From Schizochytrium sp. TIO01 (lineage: Eukaryota > Sar > Bigyra > Thraustochytrida > Thraustochytriidae): a DNA stretch of 64,000 bases. The position numbers and the translations under genes are program-made. Of this stretch, positions 43,353 through 56,100 are shown piece by piece. Positions within the stretch are counted from its first letter, which is position 1. Each line of letters opens with the position of its first letter. The notes below the pieces were generated by a model. It had not been told where the DNA came from and did not search any database. It worked only from the letters and a program-made list of their open reading frames with translations. Location of the stretch: NCBI GenBank assembly GCA_004764695.1, contig SMSO01000031.1:7373261-7437260 (forward strand), given 5' to 3'.

Positions 43353-45942
43353 ATGTCAAGCGCACCCGCGCCGCACGATTTCTGTGGCATATGGCGTGTA
43401 GAACAAGATATTTCGGACTCCATCGAGCCTATGCTTAAAGCCATGGGCGTGGGCTGGAAAATTCGCAAGATCGTTACCATGCTCAAGGTATTACAGCAAA
43501 TTGAAGTTCACGATCAGTCGTTCGTTGTTCGCAATATCAGTCAAAATGGTGAAGATACAACTACGCATCAAATTAATGCCGGAGAACAGCTCATTCGAAC
43601 TAAAAGGGGTGACGAAGTCATTGACGAATGCACCTTTGATCCTAGAAAACCTTTTCCCTTGCGCATCTTTGCTGTCCTCCCTCATGGGAAGGGCTCCACA
43701 GAAGATCTGCGTAAACTTAATGTGGATAAGTCAGGCTTTGAGCAGGTTCTGATTTACAAGTATCCGCCTCGTAGTGGCAAGCCTGATATCATCATGCGCA
43801 GGTTCTTCTCTCGGGCAGACACAGACCCACTCCTGGAGCAGATTCAAGCGCACCGATCCAAAGAGCGTTCTTATAGTGACTTTAGTGTATCCAGTTTCGA
43901 ATCTCAGCAGAGCACACAGCCCCCATCGCGGTCGGTAGCCCCCTCGTCACCGAGCAAACCTCATGCTTTGCAATCTGGAAATGGATCAACTCTGAAAGTT
44001 CGGACAGTAGCAAACTATCGTGTTTCATCGAACCCAGAAACTCTTACGAGGGATTCTGTTCCATCTCCCCAAAAGAAACGCCAGGTTGCCTCAGTATCTT
44101 TGAAGGACTTGAGAGCTGCACGAGACAAACCTGAACTTTCAAGCACAGAGCTTTGGGTTGCGATCACCCTTGCCGTAGCTGTTCTTATCATGATGTTCTT
44201 CGCTCTCGCTGAGAAAGGAGTGAATCAGAATGCTTCCCCCTTCATCACCCCTTTGCATGCCCTATTTCCTATGGCAATATACGTGGGAGCACGAATTTTT
44301 GCCCAAACTAAGATTGGAAAAGAAGTATCGTTGTATAATCCACGGCTACGCTGGGCTGGTGTGGTTTTTGCCACAGCAGTATCCACACTTGTGTATCATT
44401 ACATCGGTTCACAACCAGTTTTCGCCAACAACCGTGTGTACCGATTAGGCTCCATTGGCACAGCTATTGCATGTTTCGTCGTAGCTCGAACTCACGCAGG
44501 TCTACCATCTTTAGAAGCGGCGACTTCTATGAAGACTCAACAGCCCGTTGCTGAAGACCTCCCAACCTCTCTAGTTGTTGAAGCTGTGAGCGAGCTGAGT
44601 AGACCTCATGCGCTTGGACTATCAGGTATGGCAGCCATTAGTGCAGTCCTAAGCTCACTTATTTTTGGAGAGTCTCACACATTCACTGTTGCCTTTGCTA
44701 GTATTTCGGCACTAATTGGCTTTGCTGTATGGTATATCCAATTTTTAGGATTTGAACGACAAGAACCTCTTGCGAAAGAACAACTCGGTGAAACACGAAC
44801 ACGAAAACGTGTCCGTGATCGCGAAGGTAAAACCCTCAAGGTTGCAGTGGTAGGCCATCGAATTGTTGATGATATGTATGCTCAACATAAAGTCCGAGTG
44901 GAGCATGAAGGACTGGCGTGGTACGTATGGCGGCGATTCAGCCAGTTTGATACATTACGGCATGAACTTAGGCGCATGTTCGGTCATGGTGTGCTGCCAC
45001 AGCTTCCGGGTAAAACTTGGTTTTCAGTTCTTGAGGATGATTTCCTTGAACAACGGACTCAAGAGCTTGACGAATTTATCCGTGCTTTGATGGATGATTC
45101 ATTGCGCAAACAGGTATTTAAAGTCGCTGAGACTCGCAAATTTTTAGGTATTGGACAAGGCCGCGGTAAGCTACCTGAGCAGCTCGATTCAGCCGAAGAA
45201 GACAGCACTGCTGCTCCACCTGCATCGGCAGAAGAAATGAAGGTATTCATGAAGATCCTCAAGGAAGCTAATGCTGCATTTGAAAAGGCGATCAGTGTCG
45301 GCGAAGGGAAAGGGTGGACGTTTCTAAAAAACTATAATGGCGTACAGTGTTATTTGAAAAACGAAGGTGATCTAACTCACACAAAGGGTGTTGGGACTAT
45401 ACATGCCCCTCCCTTAGTTGTAGCTGCATACATGACGGATCCAGCGCACCGCGATGATTACGATGATCTGTACAAACGAGATACACTCCTGCGTGAGCTT
45501 GATCTCGCCCAAGTTCGCAAGCACCTCAACGAAGCATCAGTAGATATGTGCGATGTTAAATATGTGGAATACAAATCCCCTTTCCCAATGGCAATCACTG
45601 CACGGGACTCAGTTCTGTTAAGCTGCCGTCAAATTGAAAAGAATGGCACAGTAAAGGTCATTATGGTGTCTGCTCCAGACTCCCTCCATCCTCCCACAGC
45701 CAAATACGTGCGTGCCCATGTCTTCACTGCTGGTATTAAATTAGAACCTCATCCTACAGAGGAAGGCGCTTGCCTAATGAGTAACGTGCAAATGATTGAT
45801 CCTAATGGCTCAATTCCAAGCTGGATTGTTAAAACTGTAGCTCCAGAGCGTGCTGGGAATGTCTGCTAAAGTAGATGCTGGCCTATCCAAGCTCGCCGAT
45901 CTCCCGGACCCACTTCCGATTCCGCACATTCATACAGATTAA
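43353..45942 (+). CDS. Multi-span membrane protein with PX and START domains (one frameshift)
   Basis: As written the frame stops at 45869 (838 residues). Deleting one base near 45855-45857 extends it to 45942, about 863 residues. Domains in order: residues 8-160, a beta-rich lipocalin/fatty-acid-binding-like module (FCGIWRVEQD, then repeated strands), and a Ser-rich linker to about 265. About five or six membrane spans follow, residues 268-465. Then a PX domain, 490-600, with the VVGHRIV strand, W-RFSQFDTLR, LPGKTWF and EQRTQELDEFI. Last is a START domain from about 625 (YNGVQCYLKNEGD, KGVGTI, YMTDPAHRDDYD, YKSPFPMAITARDSVL, DPNGSIPSWIV). PX domains bind phosphoinositides and START domains carry a lipid, so a lipid-transfer role at an endomembrane is likely. 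I know of no described protein with this order. Confidence 0.8.
45855..45857 (+). other. Apparent +1 frameshift at the end of the PX-START gene
   Basis: After VAPERAG the frame meets TAA at 45867. Dropping one G of the GGG run continues into MSAKVDAGLSKL and on to a stop at 45942. That gives the C-terminal helix expected for a START domain. Confidence 0.65.
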
Positions 45943-47176
45943 GTGTTTCCCCCCCTTTGATAGTTTTTACTCTCAACAATCGTGAATTTTTTTCTTATTC
46001 TTCTTATATACGTTTGTTGGTAGCCCTAAAGCAGTGCTGAATGACGCCACTCTCAATGGATCTTTTAATTTGAGTGAAAACTCCCGCCAAAGTATATCAC
46101 TGAAATTATACGTCTGTAGTGTATTTTAGGTTTTGTTTATTTTAAGGTATGATTTTCTATTCGTAACTTTTCGTGTGAGCTATCAGTTGTATTCTATTTA
46201 CAATTGATTTTGGAGTTTAGTTTTCACACATCATACAGCTTTAGTTCAACCAATCGAAAAGAATACGCGCGAATTTTGACATTTTTTTCATCTGTGTACT
46301 TATAGCAGCAATCGATAGGGGCATAGATAAGTTCATGCAATGCTACATGTTATCCTTATGTCTCTTAGAAGCATACTAGGACTTATACTTTGACTTTAAC
46401 ACATCATGTATCAAAAATGTTTAATTGACGAAAATTCGAAGTTAGCTTCATATAAATTTAGTCTAAATTCTAACCAAGCACCAATCTTGAAGAGGTAACC
46501 CTACCGAAAGTATACAAAATAAAAGACATAATACCAATTATCTTGCATAGTAATAGAACTATGGCTATGCATCCCTTCTTCATATTTCTTTTTTTCCTAG
46601 TTCTCCTTTCTCTATTTTTTCTATACAGAATTTATTTAGTATTTTTACTTTGCAAATTGTACAAGCTAGCAACACAGTCATAAATGACCGTGTGAGGTGT
46701 GTACTGACTTGACCGTTGAATGAATATGCCAGCTTTATTGCAAGGCGCTGAGACATTACAGGTGAACGAAAAGCCTCTCGTTCATTGCCAGGAACTAGCT
46801 TTGCTGCATTCAAAGGGTTTCAAGCTATTTGCGGACGCCGTGCATGATATTGCACCGGCAAACCTGGAGCTAGCGCGCGACCTCACGCAAGTGCGTGTGG
46901 ACGGTGTGCATGCAATAGACAAGCCTGCTCGTAGAGTGGTCCAAAACAGGGTCATACGACGAGCTGAAGTCTGATTGTTCTACACACAAAGTGGAGGCAT
47001 ACGCCATACCCCTCCGGCTCAAGAGGAGAGGAAGTTAACCCGGCTAAAGCAGGTTTTGTGACGTGTAAACCATCATCAGGAAACTGATTTCATACTCTTG
47101 CATTGTAAGAACTTTTGGTTCGACAAGCGAGTAACCAGTAGCGGTTTGGTGAAAGGAGTTTTGCTTCTATACTGCG
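45943..47176. other. Intergenic region before the dynein gene
   Basis: About 1.2 kb, AT-rich in its left two thirds. A GC-richer island at 46720-46974 holds an 84-codon open frame. The dynein promoter should lie at its right end. Confidence 0.5.
46720..46974 (+). CDS. Small open frame of unknown function
   Basis: The frame has 84 codons from an ATG to TGA. Base composition is closer to the genes than to its flanks. The predicted product (AETLQVNEKPLVHCQE, then LELARDLTQVRVDGVHAID) has no motif I know. The opposite strand is open for part of the same span, so an exon of a minus-strand gene is equally possible. There is no partner exon I can identify. Confidence 0.3.
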   Translation: MNMPALLQGAETLQVNEKPLVHCQELALLHSKGFKLFADAVHDIAPANLELARDLTQVRVDGVHAIDKPARRVVQNRVIRRAEV

Positions 47177-50100
47177 ATGAGCCGCTCTTACAACGATTGT
47201 GAACCCGATAACGCCAACCTTCCTCGTGAAGAAAGCAAAAGGAGCAACAACAACATGGAGGACGTTGAACTTAGCAACACTGGTGTAGCAAATGAAGGGT
47301 TATCAGCGCTTCTGACACAGGTAGAAAAGCAACAGGAATTAAACAATGGGATGGCCCGTCGCAATGATTTGTCATCACGTCTTTATGCTGGAGGTTCTAC
47401 AAGTCCAATGAAAACAACTAGCAAAGCCATACCTAGCTCAGCAATTGGAATTGCTGGGGTCAGCATGTCAAGTCGCACTCCAAAGGCTCAGGCCCAGCTT
47501 ATTCCAAAGCAGGGAGCTTTGGGTATGGCTGGAACAGGAGCCACAGGCTCAGTAACAACCTCCAAACCAACTCAGATTCCGCACTCACAAATTGGTGATG
47601 ATGCTCGATCAACCAAATTCGCAAAGGGACTGATTCGCTCTCGTCATAGCTCAAGCACGCCTGCCATGACTCAGTCTTCCCCCAATTTAGAGACGAAGTT
47701 TGATATGGGACAAAAAAACAAGGTTTCCTCTCATGTGCCTTCCCAATACAGACAAGAGAAAAGCTCCAGCCAGGAAGCACAGTACAAACAACCTGGACGG
47801 AACACAGGGAATATGTTTTCGTCACCTAAACAAAGCAAGTCAAACAAAACAACTCACTGTGATAAAAATGAAGACGAGCTCAAACCCACATCTTTCATCT
47901 CACAGCTCAAACTCTCACGGCAGCAACGGGAGGAGTTTGACAATGGTGGATTTTTTTATCTAAGGCCTCATGCTGCGTTTAACAGTGTATATGAGCTTCG
48001 AATCGTAGACCATAAAAATGTAGATTCAGAGGACTACTTTACTTTGAGCGGAGAAGGTGTCACGCATTTTACTGATTCTCAAGCAGAGTTCACGCCTATG
48101 AACCTTTGGGAACACGAGTTTCGAATTTTCTCAAAAATGAAGAGTATCTCATTTTTTTCAAAGTTCAGACTTTGGAAAAACTTCACCATGTGGAAACGTA
48201 ACGTTCATAGTGCCAAGCGCAAAATTAGCAGTGAATTTTTGCAGAGCCAACTCTTTATTCTAAACAACAGACTTCGAGAATCTCTCCTTAAGGTGCGACA
48301 AATGTGCATTAACTTAGGGTCCCGCCGGTTAATTCAAACTGACCGCACGAAGACATTTACCCTGGAAGAGTTTCGAGAGACACAGCGTGCTTACCGTGAA
48401 AAACTGCAGATGTCGGTGATTGAAGTGTCTGATGAGACGAGACAAATTGTCCGCGATGCTTGTGATCACGTCCTAGATGAATTTCTCGAACAGAATGACA
48501 TCGTCGCAGATCACAAGATGACATTTATGGAGCGCGCAGCCTTGCGTACAGAATGCAAAAAGCTGGCGAAGTTCATTCGTCTCATTGAGTTTCAAATGAA
48601 TGTGACCCTTGTAGATATGGCCTACGTATCAGCTCGAGCATTCTCAGATGTAATCAATCCTAAAGTTCGACCTAAGAAAGTTGTGCGTCTTTCAGAGGAG
48701 AAAAAAGAAAAGATCGTCATCGAGAAGAAGGGCGGAGTCAAAGAGGTTTTACCGCTCTTTGCTGTTAACGTTTCATTTGGACCAAAGCCCACGCCTCCTT
48801 CCACCATGTCTGGTTTGCAGGCAGGAGGAGCAGCAAGTAAGAAAAAGTCAGTGCTTATCACAGACAACGCTCGGGGTGAGGCGGATTCTAAAGCGTCACC
48901 ACATGATCAAGACGACAAAAATGAAGAAGCTGGATATGAAACACCAGAGGAAGAAAGGAATGAAGATGAGGAACCTGAAGACAGGATTGCACGCAAGAAA
49001 AGGGAAAAAGAACTTCGACAACGAAGGAAGTATGCAGCTCCTCTCATCTTACAGCCAAACTTTGATGTCTTTGCTGGCGTTGTTGAAGAAGCTATTGTTG
49101 AAGCTGTTGGTGTCTTGTCATCTTCTGAGCGCTTGCTTACTCACGAAGAGCTTGCGCCATATACACAAGTTGCAAACAAGGAAGGGGAAGGTCCGAGTGG
49201 AGACGGGGGGGAAGGAGGATCCCCAGATGATATGGAGCTTGATGCTGTGATTTTGAACCAGAGAGAGTTCTTACTACTCAAACAAGGAATCATTGGGGAC
49301 CTGGAAAATGCAACAAAAGAGGCACTGGACTACGCTAAGGTATTTGAGCCATTCAGAGACACCTTCGAGGAAAACGCTACCAAGACCAAAAATGAGGTGG
49401 AAGAGTTTCGTCATTTGGAGCTTAATGTGTTCGAGCAATTGATTGCAAAGTTTCGCAACCAAGAGAATGAGTTCGGTGGAATTCCTGTTTCTGCGGATAT
49501 TGGGATTATGCGTGTAAATTCACATGCCCTAAAGAAACTCCTCTTGCCGAGTCCATATACTTGCCTCATGGCAGTGAAGGAAGTCATCCCAAGCATTATG
49601 AATGTAGAATCCAAAGAGCTTCTTGAAGAGATTGCTAATGCTATGACAAAGGCCTCTTACGAACCTAAAACTGTTGCTGAATTTACGACAAAGTGCAAAT
49701 TCCTTACCATCGCACCTGATCTCTTGAAGGATCTTGGTGACAAGGCAAGCCACATTAAACAATTTGCGATGATTTTAGAGCGTCATAAATGGACAATTCC
49801 AGAGCAAGAAGTTGCGCACATGCGTATGATCACAGACCAATTGAATGAACTTACATCAACAGTAGAAGCTTGCGAAGCTCGCAAGCAGGAAGATACTGCA
49901 AAATTCATCAAGCTCATCAGTAGTCAAGTGCCAAAGGTTCAAAAGGAAATTACTTCTTTACGAGAGAAGCTTGATCACCCTGGCATTGAAGACGCAAAGT
50001 CAAACATGGATGAGATGGTCAAGTACATGAAAACGCAGAATGACAAACTTGAAAGTGTTCGCACTGAGATTGAAGTCCTGCAGAGCAACCAGTCCTACTT

Positions 50101-53100
50101 GGACCTTGAAGTGTCTGAGTTCGAAGTTCTGGATGAGGTAGTGCAAGATCTCAAAGTAAAATACGATCTTTGGATGGGTATCAAATCATGGTCAAATTTA
50201 CTCAAGCAGTGGATGAATACGGAATTTAAGGACTTAGACGCAGAGGAGATGGACAAGCAAGTCAAAGTGCATGATAAGACTGCGTTTAAAGCGATTCGTG
50301 CTTTACCAAGTTCAACATCAGGTCCAAGCCTTAAGGATGCTGTCAACCATGTAAAGATCACACTCCCTGTAATTGTTTCCCTGTGTTCAGACTCGTTACA
50401 AGAACGTCATTGGGACAAGATCCATGATTTGGTGGGCTACCAAATTAAAAATGTGGAAGGGTTCACACTTGGAAAGCTTATGGAGAACAAAATTGGCAAA
50501 TACGAGGAGGAGATTCAAGGAATCGCGGTTGCTGCTGCACAAGAAATGGTCTTAGAGGCAATGCTTGCCAAGATCGAAAAGGTGTGGAAGTCCTCTGAGC
50601 TCGAACTCAAGAATTATAAAGAGCAAAAAGACGTCTACATTCTTGGAAGTGTGGAAGAAATAATCACAAATCTTGATGATTCATTGGTCACCATTAGTAC
50701 TATCATGGGATCGCGTTATGTTGCTGGTATCAAAGATGTTGTCGAATCATGGCGCAAAAAGCTCGTAACTTTCCAGGAGACCTTAGATGAGTGGCTAGTC
50801 TGCCAACGTGGCTGGATGTACCTCGAGACCATTTTTTCTGCCCCTGACATTCAGCGACAGCTTCCTGTTGAGTCTAAAAAGTTTTTTGCTGTTGATACGT
50901 TCTGGAAGACCCACATGAAGCGGACCGCAGACGACCCAAATGCCCTGAAAGCGTGCACCATACCTGCGCTATGTGACAAATTTAAGAGTTGCAATGAAAC
51001 TTTGGACAAAATCCAGAAGAGTCTTGAAGACTATTTGGAAACCAAACGAGCTGCTTTTCCACGTTTCTACTTCCTTGCTAACGATGAGTTGCTAGAAATT
51101 CTTGCACAAACAAAAGACCCTCAGGCTGTGCAACCCCATTTACGTAAGTGCTTTGACGCTTTGGTTGGCCTAGACTTTGGATCGAAAGCGAGCAGTATTG
51201 ATATTGAGGCTATGCTTTCTCCTGAAGGCGAGCGGATTGAGCTAGGTAAAAATCTCAAGGCCCGTGGTAATGTTGAGGACTGGCTGTCTTCAGTTGAGCA
51301 ACATATGCGAACGTCTCTTCAGAAACTTATGAAAGTAGGTCTTCTCGACTACCCTACAAAGGCTCGAAGACATTGGGTACTCGACCACCCAGGTCAGATC
51401 GTAGCAACTGCTGCTCAAATGACTTGGGTCCAAGGCACTGAGTCTGCTCTTCGTGCAGAAGACTCTCCAACAGCCGTGGCATCATGGTTTCAAGAAAATC
51501 TAGATGAATTGCAGGCGTTGATTGCACTTATTCGTAGTGAATTAACAAAGCGCCAACGTCTTGTTATTGTAGCTCTTGTAACTACAGATGTACACGCCCG
51601 TGATATTGTTGATACTTTGAAACGGGAGCGTATTAGTGACGTTGGTAACTTCACCTGGCAAATGCAGCTCCGTTACTACTGGGACGCGGACGTCGATGAT
51701 TGCCGAGTACGGCATTCTGATGCCGTAATTAATTTCGGTTATGAATATCAGGGTTGCACCACTCGATTGGTGATTACTCCTTTAACTGATCGTTGTTGGA
51801 TGACAATTACTGGCTCATATGGACTGAAGTTAGGTGCTGCACCTGCTGGCCCGGCTGGAACAGGCAAAACTGAGTCCAGTAAGGACCTCGCAAAGGCTTT
51901 GGGAGTGCAGTGTATCGTCTTTAATTGTTCTGACCAAATTGATTACAAAATGATGGGTAAACTTTTCCGGGGTCTGGCACAGACAGGAGCCTGGACTTGT
52001 TTAGATGAGTTCAACCGTATCGATATTGAAGTTTTGTCCGTCGTTGCTCAGCAGCTTCTACTTCTCCGCCAAGGTCGTCTTGAAGGAAAACAACGCATTA
52101 TGTTCATGGGTGTTGATATCTTGCTGAAAGACCACCATGTAATTGTAACAATGAACCCAGGCTATGCTGGTCGTACTGAGCTTCCAGATAACCTTAAGGT
52201 CTGTTTTCGTCCTGTTTCTATGATGGTCCCCGATTATGCCTTAATTGCTGAAATTATGCTCTTCGCAGAAGGTTTTGGCGATGCCAAAACTCTTTCGCGG
52301 AAGATGATTAAACTATTTCACTTGAGTTCACAGCAGCTTTCTCAGCAGCCTCACTATGATTATGGTCTTCGGGCTGTCAAATCTGTGCTTGTTATGGCCG
52401 GTGGTTTGAAACGTGGTAACCCTGAATTAAGTGAAGACGTGACTCTTATTCGAGCGTTGCGCGATTCAAACGTTCCCAAGTGTCTCTCCGAGGATTTACC
52501 TTTATTTTATGCAATTGTATCTGACCTTTTCCCTGGAGTAGTTGTGCCCGTACATGATTACGGTCTTTTCCAGGAAGCCATTGAGGAAGAAATCATTCGT
52601 ATGAACCTCCAAATTGTCCCAAGCTTTATTACCAAGGTCATTCAGCAATTCGATGTTTTCAATGTTCGTTTTGGCGCAACAATTGTTGGCCCCACCGGTG
52701 GCGGCAAGACAACCTGCTGGAAGGTGCTGCAGGAAGCTATGAAAAATATGCGCGATCGAGGCGTTGATGACGAGAGGTACCAATACGCGGAAGCATCTGT
52801 ATTAAACCCCAAAGTGCATTACCATGGGTGAGCTGTATGGTGAGTTTAATGAGCTGACCCAGGAGTGGCACGATGGACTTGCTTCTACGATAATGCGGAA
52901 AGCTGTCAATGATTGTGATGGTACAGATATGGTCAAGCGCTGGACTGTTTTTGATGGTCCTATTGATGCTTTGTGGATTGAGAATATGAACACTGTGCTT
53001 GATGATAACATGACGCTTTGCTTAGCAAATGGTGAACGAATCAAGCTCAAGGTTCAAATGAAGTGTCTTTTTGAAGTGATGGATCTGGCTGTAGCATCTC

Positions 53101-56100
53101 CTGCTACGGTGTCTCGCCTTGGTGTCATGTACATGGCTCCAGAAGACCTTGGATGGCGGCCTCTTGTTGTGAGTTGGCTCGCGTCCTCAGCTCTTCCACC
53201 TGGCACGCCAGCATACCTTAAGGAATACCTGCTTGAGAATTTTGATCTGTTCATCAATAGCTCATTGCGGTACATTCGCCGCAATTGCGCTGAACCTGTA
53301 GCTACCTTAAACGGTGATTTGGTAACCTCGTTGTGTAAGCTCTTTGAGTCTCTACTGCGTCCAGAAATGGGTGTTAAATTGTTTTCAAAGGATGCTTCGG
53401 CAAATCTCAAAGAAGCAGATGCAAAGAAACTTGTGGATAAACTATTCCTTTTTAGTCTCATCTGGGCGATTGGTGGTACCATTAGCTTTGAAGGCTGGGA
53501 TGGCTTCAATGAAATGATTCGCGCTGCGTTTGATGCTACAGATAGGAAAGTACAGATTCCTCCTGGAGGTGTTGTGTATGACTACTTCGTAGACATTGAA
53601 GGCGATCCTGGAGGCCAATGGAAGGGCTTTGAAGAAATCATCCCAAGCTTTACATTTGATGGAAATGTGCCTTACTTTCAGCTTCTTGTGCCCAGTGTCG
53701 ACACAACTCGTTATTCTTATGTCATCAGACAGCTTATGAAGCGCGATCGGCCTGTTTTTCTCACTGGTGTAACCGGTACAGGAAAGACATCTGTAGTAGC
53801 TGATACCCTTTCACGGGCGTCTCCTCTTTCTGACGATGATCCAGAAAATGGAATGGGAGTAGTTCCTGTCTTTATGAGTTTCTCTGCGAAAACCAGCTCC
53901 CTCGTCACCCAAGAGACTATAGAAGCCAAACTTGAGAAAAAGCGAAAGACCCTCTTAGGCGCACCTGCTGGACGCCGCGTGGTGATTTTTGTAGATGATG
54001 TTAACATGCCCTTGGTTGAAGAATATGGTGCACAGCCTCCAGTTGAGCTTTTGCGTCAATTCCTGGACATGAAAGGATTTTATGATCGTGACAAACTGTT
54101 TTGGAAGGACATTGAGGACACAATGTTGATGGTGGCTGCAGCACCTCCAGGGGGTGGTCGCAATCCTGTAACCCCTCGTTTTAAGCGTCATTTTAACATT
54201 CTTTGTATGCGTCCTGCATCTGGCAAGACCATGCAACATATCTTCAAAGCAATTCTTGGAGGATTTGCGCAAGGATTTCCTAACGATGCATGTCGCGACC
54301 TGGTACCTTCTATTGTCGCCTCAGTTGTTGAAATCTTTGAACGAATTAGTACCGAATTACTTCCAACACCAGCAAAGTCTCACTATACCTTTAACTTGCG
54401 CGATGTCTCCAAGGTATTTCAAGGTATTCTTATGACACCAGCCAAAAAGTGTGCAGACGTAGATACCTTGGCATTGCTATTTATGCATGAGTCAATGCGC
54501 GTATTCCATGATCGTCTCATTAATATAGAGGATAAGAGATGGTTCACCAATCTATTAATTGAGCTTGCAAATCGCCAGCTTAAGCTCAGCATGACTCATG
54601 AAAAGGTCTTTGAAAGTGATTGGCCCGTTATGTTTTGCGATTTCCTTCGTCCCGGCCTGGCACTAGATGAGCGCATTTATGAATATGCTAAGGACCAACC
54701 GAAGGTACAACAAGTACTCGAGGACAATCTTGACGAATACAATATGTCAAACCCAACGCAAATGAACCTTGTTTTCTTTAGAGATGCTGTTGAGCACATT
54801 TCCCGTATTGCGCGTATCATTCGGCAGCCGCGAGGCAACGCACTTCTTATCGGAGTGGGTGGTAGTGGAAACAAAGTTGCACACGCCTCGCTAGTTTCAT
54901 GAGTGATTTTGAGTGTTTTCAAATTGAACTCGTGCGTGGCTACGGCTTGCAGGAGTTTCATGAAGATATCAAAACCCTTATGATCAAGACTGGTGTGAAA
55001 GGCCAGCATACTGTGTTCCTGTTCACTGATACTCAAATTGTCGAAGAGGCGTTTCTAGAAGATATCAACAATATCCTTAACAGTGGTGAGATTCCAAATT
55101 TGTTTCCGCAAGATGAAATGGATCGGATTTTGAATGACATGATTCCAGTCGTCAAGGAAATGGGCATTCCTGAAACGCGAGAGAATTGCCGTCTGCAATT
55201 TATCTCGCGTGTTCGTGACCTTTTACATATCGTGCTATGCATGTCCCCTGTTGGTGATTCACTACGTATTCGCTGCCGGAACTTTCCATCTTTGATCAAC
55301 TGTACGACAATCGATTGGTACATGGAGTGGCCGCAATCTGCACTAATGTCTGTCGCACAACGCTTCTTGGCGGAACTTGACACCACTCCACAGATTAGAG
55401 AAGCACTTGTTGCAATGTGTGGAGAGATTCACACCAGTGTGATTGATATATCAGAGGAGTTCTTCGAAAAGCTGCGGCGTCGCGTGTACACAACTCCAAA
55501 GAGTTACCTTGATCTTATTGATTTATATCGTACCATGCTTGCGGAGAAGCGAGAAGATCTGAAAATCGTTGAGAAGCGGATGGAAGTAGGTGTTCAAAAG
55601 CTAAACGAAACAAACCAAATCGTTGATGATTTACAAGCAGAGCTTGTAAAACTTCAGCCTGTTCTGGTCGTTAAGACTCAAGAAACTGAGGCTCTCATCA
55701 AACAAGTCAACAAAGATAAAGCTGAAGCGGCCGTCGTGGAGGAGCGTGTTGCGGCAGATGAAGCAGTCGTCAAGGCTCAGGCTGCCGAGGTGGGTGCTGT
55801 TCAAGCTGATGCTCAAGCTGACCTTGACGTTGCAATGCCAGCTCTGAATGATGCTCTTAAGTCACTCGATGCTCTTGATAAGAAAGACATTACTGAAATC
55901 AAGTCTTTTGCAAAACCCCCTCCTGCTGTACAAACTGTGATGGAGGCTATTTGTATCCTCATGGGGGCCAAACCGGACTGGGACAGTTCTAAGAAGCTGC
56001 TCAATGACGCAAACTTTATGAAAAATCTCAAGGAATATGATAAAGACAACATCTCGCCCGCGACTGTGAAAAAGGTTAAGAAATACACGGCTATGGAGAT

